Shown piece after piece: positions 1-6,959 of a DNA stretch of 11,620 bases. Each line of letters begins with the position of its first letter. The first letter of the stretch is position 1. Source of the stretch: Candidatus Poribacteria bacterium (lineage in GTDB: Bacteria > Poribacteria > DTPJ01); assembly GCA_011334435.1 (NCBI GenBank), contig DTPJ01000591.1:1-11620 (forward strand). The letters run 5' to 3'. Made by a program: the position numbers and the translations under genes. Below the pieces are notes generated by a model that saw only the letters and a list, made by a program, of their open reading frames with translations, did no database searches and was not told the DNA's origin.

Positions 1-60
1 AATGTTCCTAAAGCAACAGGTGCGAAAAAATCTGTCATTCTTGGGAAAATTGTTGTATAA
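1..60 (+). CDS. C-terminal end of an unidentified protein (5' part outside window)
   Basis: Frame 1 is open from the first base and ends in TAA at 58-60, giving 19 residues, NVPKATGAKKSVILGKIVV. The residue mix (basic and small residues, then a hydrophobic beta-like end) looks like a real protein terminus, and it stops 48 bases before the next gene on the same strand, as expected for an upstream operon member. Too short to name a family. Chance of a 19-codon open frame is not negligible, so this is only a moderate call. Confidence 0.5.
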   Translation, partial: NVPKATGAKKSVILGKIVV

Positions 61-108
61 TTTTAATGTGTCAGGTCTCAATTGTAAGTTAATTTTAGGA
101 GAATAAAA

Positions 109-1023
109 ATGAAATGTTTAGTTACTGGTGGAGCAGGATTTATTGCCTCTCATATTGTTGATAGATTGATAGAGGAAGGAAACAAAGTGGTCGTTGTTGA
201 TGACTTTTCAACAGGAAATAAAGACAATCTCAATCCTAAGGCAAAACTGTATGAGATGGATATTTGCGATCCTAATTTAGAAGCGGTTTTTCAATCAGAA
301 AAGCCCGATTATGTCAGTCATCATGCGGGACAAGTGTCCGTAGTCAGATCGGTCAGGGAGCCTGAATTTGATGTCAAAGTTAATATTATAGGGTCATTGA
401 ATGTTTTACAGCAATCCCTGAAATATAGCGTAAAAAAGATCATATTTTCATCAACAGGTGGAACTGTCTATGGAGAACCTGAATATTTGCCTGTTGATGA
501 AGATCATCCAACGCGTCCGTTATGTCCGTATGCAATAGATAAGCTTACATTTGAGAAATACCTATATATGTATGGTGTAGTCTATGGTCTAAACTATACG
601 ATTTTGCGGTATTCAAATGTGTATGGTCCAAGACAAGACCCTCATGGCGAGGCGGGAGTTGTCGCTATATTTACACAAAAGATGATTGATGGTGTCCAAC
701 CGACCATATTTGGTGATGGCACTGCTACACGGGATTATGTCTATATTGACGATGTAGTGTCTGCAAATATGCTTGCATTTGAACATGGAGATAGAGGTAT
801 ATATAATATTTCAACAGGCATAGAAACAGATGTCAATACAATCTTTGCATTATTAAAAGCAGAGTTCGGCTTCCCAAAAGATGCTATATATAGTGACAAA
901 CGTCCCGGTGAACTTCAAAGAATAGCTTTGTCTTATGAGAAGGCAAAAAGTGAGCTGGGCTGGTCGCCGAAAGTGACATTTAAAGAAGGTATAAAGAAAA
1001 CCGTCAAATATTATGCGAGATGA
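109..1023 (+). CDS. NAD-dependent epimerase/dehydratase, GalE-like (UDP-sugar 4-epimerase type)
   Basis: Extended short-chain dehydrogenase/reductase of 304 residues, the usual length for GalE-like nucleotide-sugar epimerases, which act in the cytoplasm on UDP-glucose-type substrates for surface polysaccharide synthesis. The Rossmann glycine motif TGGAGFIAS is at residues 6-14, with an Ala at the third Gly position; acidic D31/D32 end beta-2 and would bind the adenosine ribose of NAD. The SSTGGTVYG strand is at 114-122 and the catalytic pair is Y141-xxx-K145 (YAIDK). A GPRQDP segment and the later FGDG-x-ATRDYVYIDD motif are typical of the substrate-binding C-terminal half. The start is set by AGGAG at 97-101, seven bases before the ATG. 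The downstream lipoprotein gene begins 24 bases after the stop. The exact sugar substrate cannot be read from sequence; UDP-glucuronate epimerase or decarboxylase activity is an alternative. Confidence 0.9.
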   Translation: MKCLVTGGAGFIASHIVDRLIEEGNKVVVVDDFSTGNKDNLNPKAKLYEMDICDPNLEAVFQSEKPDYVSHHAGQVSVVRSVREPEFDVKVNIIGSLNVLQQSLKYSVKKIIFSSTGGTVYGEPEYLPVDEDHPTRPLCPYAIDKLTFEKYLYMYGVVYGLNYTILRYSNVYGPRQDPHGEAGVVAIFTQKMIDGVQPTIFGDGTATRDYVYIDDVVSANMLAFEHGDRGIYNISTGIETDVNTIFALLKAEFGFPKDAIYSDKRPGELQRIALSYEKAKSELGWSPKVTFKEGIKKTVKYYAR

Positions 1024-1034
1024 TAAGAAAAAAT

Positions 1035-1040
1035 GGAGGT
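1035..1040 (+). promoter_or_regulatory. Shine-Dalgarno GGAGGT that fixes the start of the binding-protein gene
   Basis: A perfect GGAGGT lies seven bases before the ATG at 1048. An in-frame ATG at 1033 overlaps this site and has no good site of its own, so the ATG at 1048 is preferred. That start also puts the positively charged n-region of the signal peptide (MNKFIK) at the N terminus. Confidence 0.8.
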
Positions 1041-1047
1041 GCATTTT

Positions 1048-2199
1048 ATGAATAAATTTATTAAATTTGGCATTGCTTGTGCTTTATTATGCATCATTTT
1101 TGTTTCCTTGGGTTGTTCAAAGGGAGCAAAGGAAATTAGAATAGGGGCAATATTCCCTATGACAGGTGGTTCTGCAACATTTGGCAAGTCATCAAAAGAA
1201 GGTATGGAGATCGCCGTTGAGGAATTTAACGAGAAGGGCGGAATAAATATTGGAGGGAAGAATTTTCTAATAAAACCAATATATGATGACAGTGCTGGAC
1301 AACCTGAGCAAGCGGCAAATGCTGCACGCAAGCAGATAGATCAGAACAAAGTCATTGCAATCGTTGGAGAGGTTATGAGCAAAAATAGCCTTGCAATAGC
1401 CCCAATATGTCAAAGCAAAGGGATTGTTATGGTTAGTTCTGCGTCAACAAATCCCGAAGTAACGAAAAAAGGGGATTATATATTTAGAGTGTGTTTCCTT
1501 GACTCATTTCAAGGCGTTGTAGGGGCAAGATATGCCTATAATACCTTAAAGGTTAAAAAAGCTGCTATACTTTATGATAATGCTAACGATTATAACAAGG
1601 GATTAGCCAGTTTCTTCTCAGATGAATTTAAGAGACTTGGCGGTCGAATAGTGGCAGATGAAGCTTTTACCGATGAAGAAAAAACCGTTGACTTCAAGGC
1701 ACAACTGACGACAATCAAATCAGCTAAACCTGATTTTCTATACTTGCCAAATTACTATGCTGCGTCTGCGTTGATAATGAAACAAGCGAAAGAGATCGGA
1801 CTTAATGTCCCAACAGGTGGCGGAGATGGTTGGGATTCTCCGCAGTTAGTCAAAATAGGTGGACAAAGCGTTGAAGGTGGTTTCTTTTCAAATCATTTTT
1901 CAAAGGACGACCCTCGTCCAGAGGTGCAGAATTTTGTTAAAAAATATATAGCTAAATACGGTGCTGAACCTGATGCATTAGCAAGTTTAGCTTATGATGC
2001 AGCATTTGTCCTGCTTTCTGCTATTGAAAAAGCTGGCTCAATTAAGGGCGAAAATATCCGCGATACGCTTAAATCCATTCAAATAAACGGTGTAACTGGA
2101 AAGATCAGTTTTGATCAAGACCGAAACCCGATTAAGAGTGCGGTTATCCTTCAAATAAAAAATGGAAAACAACAATATGTGACCACTGTCAATCCATAA
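1048..2199 (+). CDS. ABC transporter substrate-binding lipoprotein, branched-chain amino acid (LivJ/LivK) type
   Basis: Predicted 383-residue periplasmic binding protein of fold type I (Peripla_BP_6 family), which captures amino acids, amides or related solutes for an ABC permease. Residues 1-22 are a signal peptide: basic MNKFIK, a hydrophobic core, then SLGC with Cys23 as likely lipidation site; the -3 residue is Ser rather than the usual Leu, so the lipobox is near-canonical. The mature protein opens with the family's IRIGAIFPMTGG strand, followed by the EGMEIAVEEFNEKGGI helix, YDDSAGQPEQAANAARK, the VGEVMSKNSLAIAPI segment and VSSASTNPEVT. The C-terminal lobe contains LASLAYDAAFVLLSAIEKAG and GVTGKISFDQDRNP, both characteristic. 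No livH, livM, livG or livF gene follows, so it is an orphan here, or its permease lies elsewhere. It probably shares an mRNA with the epimerase. The ligand is not predictable. TAA at 2197-2199 is followed directly by TAG. Confidence 0.92.
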   Translation: MNKFIKFGIACALLCIIFVSLGCSKGAKEIRIGAIFPMTGGSATFGKSSKEGMEIAVEEFNEKGGINIGGKNFLIKPIYDDSAGQPEQAANAARKQIDQNKVIAIVGEVMSKNSLAIAPICQSKGIVMVSSASTNPEVTKKGDYIFRVCFLDSFQGVVGARYAYNTLKVKKAAILYDNANDYNKGLASFFSDEFKRLGGRIVADEAFTDEEKTVDFKAQLTTIKSAKPDFLYLPNYYAASALIMKQAKEIGLNVPTGGGDGWDSPQLVKIGGQSVEGGFFSNHFSKDDPRPEVQNFVKKYIAKYGAEPDALASLAYDAAFVLLSAIEKAGSIKGENIRDTLKSIQINGVTGKISFDQDRNPIKSAVILQIKNGKQQYVTTVNP

Positions 2200-2248
2200 T
2201 AGCTGATGCTCAGACATAAGTTCGGATAGTTCATTATTTAATTATACT

Positions 2249-2266
2249 ATACCTTTGATGTGAAAT
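2249..2266 (+). repeat. Outer (terminal) inverted repeat, left copy
   Basis: The sequence ATACCTTTGATGTGAAAT is complementary to 2620-2637 with one mismatch in 18. These are the outermost arms found and mark the probable limits of the element. Confidence 0.65.
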
Positions 2267-2312
2267 TGAATTGGACTAGTAAAACAGGCTTTAAACACTA
2301 CTCAATACGCTT

Positions 2313-2350
2313 AAATCCCCTTAACTCCATACGCATTAAGTTAAGGATTT
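2313..2350 (+). repeat. Local hairpin overlapping the second arm
   Basis: AAATCCCCTTAACT at 2313-2326 pairs with AGTTAAGGATTT at 2339-2350, with two bulged C residues and a 12-base loop. The right half is also part of arm 2328-2346, so the region can fold either locally or with its distant partner at 2554-2572. Confidence 0.5.
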
Positions 2351-2382
2351 TTAACCCCGAAGGGGTGATATATTTATAGAAA
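2348..2382 (+). repeat. 35-base hairpin repeat unit, left copy (CCCCGAAGGGG core)
   Basis: The unit is a T-rich start, a CCCCGAAGGGG palindrome at 2355-2365, and an ATATTTATAGAAA tail. It matches the reverse complement of 2486-2520 at 30 of 35 positions, and the differences lie mostly just after the hairpin. The pattern of a GC palindrome plus AT-rich tail is that of a bacterial REP-type repeat. Confidence 0.75.
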
Positions 2383-2404
2383 ACACATAAATAAAAAATC
2401 TTTT

Positions 2405-2456
2405 AGCTCCGTCAGGAGCGACATATTTCCCAATCATATTTCGCTCCGCTGGAGCT
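2405..2456. repeat. Innermost inverted pair with two GCTCC/GGAGC hairpins
   Basis: GCTCC-GTCA-GGAGC at 2406-2419 and GCTCC-GCT-GGAGC at 2443-2455 are each a five-base-pair hairpin. With their flanks (2405-2426 and 2436-2456) they are inverted copies of one another and form the centre of the larger element. Confidence 0.7.
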
Positions 2457-2485
2457 TTGTATTTTGGGTATTTTGGCTTTTATCG

Positions 2486-2520
2486 TTTCTATAAATATGG
2501 TGCCCCTTCGGGGCTAAAAA
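2486..2520 (-). repeat. 35-base hairpin repeat unit, right copy (GCCCCTTCGGGGC core)
   Basis: This is the inverted partner of 2348-2382. The palindrome at 2502-2514 is GCCCCTTCGGGGC and is followed by CTAAAAA. The hairpin is compact and GC-rich, so on the + strand transcript it could hinder polymerase or exonucleases. Confidence 0.75.
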
Positions 2521-2619
2521 CAACATTATCTCACGTTAAAAATAACGTTTTTCCCTTAACTTAATGGCTATGCCCCTAATCCCTCTGCTAAAGGGGGAAA
2601 ATTAAGGGTTTTCAAAAAC

Positions 2620-2637
2620 ATTTCACATCAAAAGTAT
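2620..2637 (-). repeat. Outer (terminal) inverted repeat, right copy
   Basis: Read on the minus strand this is ATACTTTTGATGTGAAAT, differing from the left copy at one position. Similarity stops within a few bases on either side. Confidence 0.65.
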
Positions 2638-2651
2638 TATCAATAATTTGT

Positions 2652-2689
2652 AAAATCCCTCTAAATTTCTCTTTTTCAAAGGGACTTTT
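2652..2689 (+). repeat. Small hairpin, possible decayed repeat unit
   Basis: AAAATCCCT at 2652-2660 pairs with AGGGACTTTT at 2680-2689 through one bulge, around a pyrimidine-rich loop. It lies just outside the larger element and 20 bases before the Shine-Dalgarno site of the GNAT gene. It could be another member of the same repeat class or a weak attenuator. Confidence 0.4.
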
Positions 2690-2719
2690 AAGACCTTCTA
2701 AATGTAACGGAGGACCAAA

Positions 2720-3670
2720 ATGGAAGTATCAATAAAAGCGATGGAAAAATCAGATGTCAAGGCTGTTGTTGATGGATGGAATCGTTCTCTTATATATGAT
2801 CAAGTGAATGAAAAACGCTTTCAAGATATAATTCTCGGTGATCCAAATTATGAGAAAAATAGCTGTCTTGTCGCTGCGATAGATAATGAAATAGTCGGTT
2901 TTATATCAGTTATTGCAAGAGAAGGTATATCAGGGGCAGATAATAGAGGGACAGTCTATCAAAAGGATTATGGGTATATAAAAGGTCTTTTTGTCTCTGA
3001 TCAATTCGTGGGAAAAGGTATAGCGTCAAGATTGCTTGATAAAGGATTTGAATACTTAAAGTCAAAGGATAAAAGCATCGTTAAAGTGTTAGAATATACA
3101 GGGAGATACTTCTTCCCCGGCGTTGATACTCGTTACGAGAGGGCGTTAAAATTCTTTGAGAGTAAAGGCTTTGTCAGGAAAAACACTATCAACGATGTAG
3201 ATTTAGAAATAGAGAATTTTGAACCAAATGATTACCATAAAAACGCAATCGTCAGAGCAGGCAAAATAGGTGTAAACGTTGTTGATTACGATCCGTCTAT
3301 GCTTGACAAAATGAGGAGTTTTGTTGAAAAGCTTGACGAAGGGTTGAGAAAATCTTGGTTTCCAAAAGGCTGGGAGGAATGGTTTCAAAATAATAGGGGA
3401 AAAGTGGTTGCACTTAAAGATAATGAAATAGTTGGTTGGGCTTCGTTTGGTGTAAGTGATGACATAGGTTGGTTTGGACCTACCGCAGTGATTAGCGATA
3501 TGCGCGGAAATGGTATCGGTTCATGGCTATTATTGGAATCAGTAATGCACATGAAAAATGGCGGTGCAAAACGTGTAATAGCAGGCTGGGCAAATACGCC
3601 GTTTTATATCGCCAATGGCTGGAAGATATGCAGACAATATATTGTATTTGAAAAGAAAATTATAGAGTAA
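2720..3670 (+). CDS. Tandem GNAT-family N-acetyltransferase (two GNAT domains)
   Basis: A 316-residue protein with two GCN5-related acetyltransferase folds, which transfer acetyl from acetyl-CoA to amines. The first covers about residues 3-165: DNEIVGF (beta strand), then IKGLFVSDQFVGKGIASRLL with a QFVGKGIA pyrophosphate-binding loop, and FFESKGF near its end. The second covers about 180-315: DNEIVGW, then ISDMRGNGIGSWLL with an RGNGIG acetyl-CoA loop, and FYIANGW. Both loops look intact, so neither half is obviously dead, although in such tandem proteins one half is often a non-catalytic scaffold. GGAGG at 2709-2713 fixes the start. The kinase gene follows after 11 bases, so acetyltransferase and two-component system are probably co-transcribed. 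The substrate is unknown. Confidence 0.88.
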   Translation: MEVSIKAMEKSDVKAVVDGWNRSLIYDQVNEKRFQDIILGDPNYEKNSCLVAAIDNEIVGFISVIAREGISGADNRGTVYQKDYGYIKGLFVSDQFVGKGIASRLLDKGFEYLKSKDKSIVKVLEYTGRYFFPGVDTRYERALKFFESKGFVRKNTINDVDLEIENFEPNDYHKNAIVRAGKIGVNVVDYDPSMLDKMRSFVEKLDEGLRKSWFPKGWEEWFQNNRGKVVALKDNEIVGWASFGVSDDIGWFGPTAVISDMRGNGIGSWLLLESVMHMKNGGAKRVIAGWANTPFYIANGWKICRQYIVFEKKIIE

Positions 3671-3681
3671 AAGCGATTAAA

Positions 3682-5493
3682 ATGAAACTACGAACGAGAA
3701 TTGTCTTAGTTTATGGAACGATATTCCTATTTCTAATGGGATCGGTTGTATTAGCTGCCAGTTTTTTGATTAGAGATAGCTTTGAAAGAGTTCATTATCA
3801 AGACGTTGATAAACTTCGGAATATAATCAATAATGATTATAAATTGCTTGGTGATCGTGCAAGCGATGAAGTAACAAAGATAGTCAAATCAAACGGCGCT
3901 GAGATTATCCATGCAATAACCACAGGCGAAAATGTCCGCGATATATGGCGACAAATAAGCAGTGGGACAAATATGGATATATTAGAATTAGGAAACGCAG
4001 ATGGGACAATAGTTGCTAGTGCATACGATCCTGCAAGATTTGGCATTACTGACAAAGAGGCAATGAGAATCGCACAAAGCAGAACAAAAGAACCATCTTT
4101 ACGTATGCGATCAGGTAATAGATTAACGATAGAGTATATATGTCCGATCCCTGCTAAAGGGGAATTACTCGCATTTGTAACTGGTGGTTACTACCTTAAA
4201 GAGCAACTTAAACCGATAGGAGCTGGTGCTGAATATATATTCCTGTTACAAGGGAATTCCCCGAGTGTGATATATGGTTCTAATGTATCAATAGACGATC
4301 TGAAAGATGATCTTATAAAACTTGTTCAGCATAACGAAAAGAGTTCAAAGAATACATCAAAGACAACATCTAAAGTTCCAGCTAAGGCTCCTGTGTCAAA
4401 GATCAGTTCCAAGCAAAAAAAACAACCTTCTGATGAAGAAAAACCTGAAATGCCAAGACTTGTTATTGGAAAAAAAGAATATACTGTCGGTATAATTCCC
4501 CTTGTGTCAGGCAAAACCAATCAACTTGGGGCAATTATTGCCGCTTTTTCTGATGAACCATCTAACCGCATACAAATGGCTCTGATCAGATCGCTTATTG
4601 GGGTTGCAATAGCGGGTATTTTCTCTGCTTATGTCGCTGGATACTTTATTTCCAAAAGTGTCACTAAACCAATACAAGACCTTGTTGATGGCGTTGGCAT
4701 AATCGCTAATGGTAATTTGGATCATAAGATAGAGACAAACGCTCAAGGGGAAGTAAAGTTTTTGGTTGATTCAATAAATAACATGACTGTATCATTGAAA
4801 GAAAATCGCGAAAGGGCAATTTCTGCGGAACGTATCGCAGCATGGCAGGATGTCGCGAGGACAGTTGCACACGAGATAAAAAATCCCCTTTGGCCTATAC
4901 AAAGTTCTATCAGAAGCCTAAAAAAAGCCTATCAATCCGATAAAGAAAATTTTGACGAGATATTTGAGGAATGCACTGAGATAATTATAGAGGAAGTTGA
5001 AAGCCTTAGAAAAATTGTTGATGAGTTTAGCCAGTTTGCAAGGATGCCTAAACCAAATCTAAGTGAATGCAATATTAACGATGTTATAAATGATACGCTA
5101 AAATTATGGACAGGTCGCCCTGATAACGTTGAAATTATAGCCAATCTGACAAAAATACCGACGATACTCGGCGATAAAGAGCAATTATCAAGGGCTTTTA
5201 TTAATATTATAACAAATGCTGTTCAAGCTATGCCAAATGGCGGAAAGCTAACTATATCAACATTTTCTAATGACCAAAAGTCTGTATGTATAACATTTAC
5301 AGATACGGGTATTGGTATGACACAAGAAATTAAAGAAAAGATATTTCAACCTTATTTTACCACAAAGGCAACTGGAACAGGATTAGGAATGGCTATTGTG
5401 CATAGGATAATCACAGATCATAAAGGCACTATTGAGGTAGAAAGCGAAGTAAATGTTGGAACTAAATTTATTATTACTCTTCCAACAGCGTAG
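3682..5493 (+). CDS. Membrane sensor histidine kinase, NtrY-like
   Basis: A 603-residue sensor kinase that would autophosphorylate and pass phosphate to the regulator encoded next. TM1 is at about 7-30. A long extracytoplasmic domain covers about 31-298 and contains a Lys/Ser/Thr/Pro-rich stretch at 218-255. TM2 is at about 299-323 and a HAMP linker at about 320-375. The dimerisation/phosphoacceptor helix has AHEIKNPLWPIQSS with His397. The ATP-binding domain shows an N-box (N508 and N512), the G1 box DTGIGM from D541, the F-box IFQPYFTTK from 554 and the G2 box GTGLGM at 565-570. The AWQDVAR...HEIKNPL helix resembles NtrY, but I see no cytoplasmic PAS domain between HAMP and the kinase. No strong ribosome site precedes the start, consistent with coupling to the GNAT gene. 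The stimulus is unknown. Confidence 0.9.
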   Translation: MKLRTRIVLVYGTIFLFLMGSVVLAASFLIRDSFERVHYQDVDKLRNIINNDYKLLGDRASDEVTKIVKSNGAEIIHAITTGENVRDIWRQISSGTNMDILELGNADGTIVASAYDPARFGITDKEAMRIAQSRTKEPSLRMRSGNRLTIEYICPIPAKGELLAFVTGGYYLKEQLKPIGAGAEYIFLLQGNSPSVIYGSNVSIDDLKDDLIKLVQHNEKSSKNTSKTTSKVPAKAPVSKISSKQKKQPSDEEKPEMPRLVIGKKEYTVGIIPLVSGKTNQLGAIIAAFSDEPSNRIQMALIRSLIGVAIAGIFSAYVAGYFISKSVTKPIQDLVDGVGIIANGNLDHKIETNAQGEVKFLVDSINNMTVSLKENRERAISAERIAAWQDVARTVAHEIKNPLWPIQSSIRSLKKAYQSDKENFDEIFEECTEIIIEEVESLRKIVDEFSQFARMPKPNLSECNINDVINDTLKLWTGRPDNVEIIANLTKIPTILGDKEQLSRAFINIITNAVQAMPNGGKLTISTFSNDQKSVCITFTDTGIGMTQEIKEKIFQPYFTTKATGTGLGMAIVHRIITDHKGTIEVESEVNVGTKFIITLPTA

Positions 5494-5507
5494 TTAGGGT
5501 TTTCTCT

Positions 5508-6875
5508 ATGGATACTATTTTACTTGTTGATGATCAAAAAGGCATATTAAGGGCATTATCTATTGAATTAAAGCAAGAGGGTTACTCGGTATTAACAGCA
5601 CAAAGCGGATACGAGGCTTTACAGACCATAGCAAATAATAACGTAGACCTTATCATGCTTGATATTGCTATGCCCGAGATGGACGGGATAGAGACTCTGA
5701 GGAGAATAAAGGAGTTAAGACCGAATATCCCCGTTATAATGATGTCTGCTCATGCAACTATTGAAAAAGCGGTAAATGCTGTAAAATTAGGTGCTTATGA
5801 CTTCATAGAAAAGGCTGATGAGGGATTTGACCTTGAACCTGTATTAGTTAAAATAAGGAATGGTCTGGCATTTTCAAAACTCCAATCTGAAAACATAGAA
5901 CTGCGTGAAAAACTCAAGGAAAAATACAATATCGTTGGTAGCAGTCTTCAAATGCAAACGTTACACGCTCAGATTCGGAAGGCAGGTCCTAATGATCATA
6001 GCGTCCTTATATATGGAGAGAGTGGAACAGGCAAAGAATTAGTCGCTCGTGCAATACATCAGAATAGCCAAAGGTGGAATAAGCCTTTTATCAAGGTCAA
6101 CTGTGCTGCTATACCAGAAGAACTCATAGAAAGCGAGTTGTTTGGACATGAGAAAGGCTCTTTCACTGGCGCGGTGAGTCAGCTTATTGGAAAATTTGAA
6201 CTTGCGGATGGTGGGACAATATTCCTTGATGAGATAGGGGATATGAGCCAAAAAACACAAGCAAAGGTACTTCATGTCTTGCAAGATAAAGAATTTCAAC
6301 GCGTAGGTGGCAAAGATGTAATAAAGGTTGATGTTAGAGTAATAGCTGCTACTAATAAAGACCTTCAAGAAGAGATCAAAAAGGGCAATTTTCGTGAAGA
6401 CTTATATTATCGTCTTAATGTAATCCCGATATATGTTCCGCCGTTAAGGCAACATTGGGAGGACATACCTGAACTTGTTGTCCATTTTATAAATGAATTC
6501 TGCCGAGAATCAGGTAGAAAACCAAAAAGTTTCTCATCTGACGCTATGCAGGTGTTGATGAATTATCAATGGCCCGGAAATATAAGGGAATTAAAGCACA
6601 CCGTTGAACGTTTATTAATAATGGTTGATCAAGATAATGTTGTAGATTTAGACGTTAAATGGGCATTAGGAATAAACCAACCCAAAATTGAAAAAGTTAC
6701 AGAATTGCATGAATCGGGATTGAAGGACAAGATAAGTCAATCAGAAAAAGAGATCATAATATCCGCTTTAGAAGCTAATAATTGGAATGTAAGCCTTACC
6801 GCACAGCAATTAAATTTAGAACGAAGCCATCTCTATAAAAAAATGGCAAAATATGGTATAAAAAGACCTAACTAA
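5508..6875 (+). CDS. Sigma-54-dependent response regulator, NtrC family
   Basis: A 455-residue three-domain activator, the usual NtrC length. The receiver domain (about 3-118) has acidic D8/D9, phosphoacceptor D52 in MLDIAMPEMDG and the MMSAHA switch strand. The AAA+ domain (about 138-365) has Walker A GESGTGKE with K176, the sigma-54 contact loop GSFTGA at 217-222 (Ser where GAFTGA is standard, a frequent variant), Walker B IFLDE with D241/E242 and arginine-finger region FREDLYYRL with R296/R302. A Fis-type helix-turn-helix ends the protein (about 412-452, NVSLTAQQLNLERSHLYKK). It should bind upstream of sigma-54 promoters and drive open-complex formation when phosphorylated by the adjacent kinase. 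The start lies 14 bases after the kinase stop with no clear ribosome site. I found no GG-N10-GC promoter in the intergenic spaces, so targets are probably elsewhere. Confidence 0.95.
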   Translation: MDTILLVDDQKGILRALSIELKQEGYSVLTAQSGYEALQTIANNNVDLIMLDIAMPEMDGIETLRRIKELRPNIPVIMMSAHATIEKAVNAVKLGAYDFIEKADEGFDLEPVLVKIRNGLAFSKLQSENIELREKLKEKYNIVGSSLQMQTLHAQIRKAGPNDHSVLIYGESGTGKELVARAIHQNSQRWNKPFIKVNCAAIPEELIESELFGHEKGSFTGAVSQLIGKFELADGGTIFLDEIGDMSQKTQAKVLHVLQDKEFQRVGGKDVIKVDVRVIAATNKDLQEEIKKGNFREDLYYRLNVIPIYVPPLRQHWEDIPELVVHFINEFCRESGRKPKSFSSDAMQVLMNYQWPGNIRELKHTVERLLIMVDQDNVVDLDVKWALGINQPKIEKVTELHESGLKDKISQSEKEIIISALEANNWNVSLTAQQLNLERSHLYKKMAKYGIKRPN

Positions 6876-6959
6876 TATGAAATATAATAAGTTTGAGTAA
6901 TGTTGATATGAATATGAGTTTATAATTTTTCCTTTACCTGCTATTTATGGAGGGACGGA

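Larger units (their letters stand above)
2249..2637. repeat. Nested inverted-repeat element (MITE-like or composite REP) with four arm pairs
   Basis: This fills most of the 520-base gene-free stretch at 2200-2719. Four pairs of inverted arms are nested in order: 2249-2266 with 2620-2637 (17 of 18 match), 2328-2346 with 2554-2572 (17 of 19), 2348-2382 with 2486-2520 (30 of 35) and 2405-2426 with 2436-2456 (one indel and few mismatches). Several arms carry their own GC hairpin. There is no plausible ORF and no transposase. The architecture fits a non-autonomous palindromic element or several REP units that accumulated symmetrically. In RNA it could fold into a long stem ending the upstream transcript or protecting its 3' end; that is inference. 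I did not see a clear target-site duplication outside the outer arms. Confidence 0.75.

Noticed and set aside
56..61. TATAAT hexamer as a -10 promoter for the epimerase
   Set aside because: It overlaps the stop codon of the upstream frame and no TTGACA-like hexamer lies 16-18 bases upstream; such hexamers are common by chance in AT-rich DNA.
1033..1047. Upstream ATG as start of the binding-protein gene
   Set aside because: It overlaps the GGAGGT ribosome site that serves the ATG at 1048, and it would place an acidic residue before the basic signal-peptide start.
1011..1331. Minus-strand open frame of 106 codons
   Set aside because: It lies antisense to the epimerase end and the binding-protein gene and encodes no recognisable family; it is a shadow of well-supported genes.
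2249..2637. CRISPR array
   Set aside because: The repeats are inverted and nested, not direct and evenly spaced, and there are no unique spacers of constant length or cas genes.
2249..2637. Intact insertion sequence
   Set aside because: There are inverted ends but no open frame of any useful length and no transposase motif inside.
2200..2719. tRNA, riboswitch or sigma-54 promoter in the long gene-free stretch
   Set aside because: I saw no cloverleaf with a T-loop GTTCRA motif, no recognisable riboswitch core and no GG-N10-GC promoter; the hairpins are explained by the repeat element.
6921..6926. TATAAT as a -10 element ahead of glgC
   Set aside because: The nearest -35-like sequences are TTGATA at 6903-6908 (12-base spacer) and TTGAGT at 6893-6898 (22-base spacer), both wrongly spaced.
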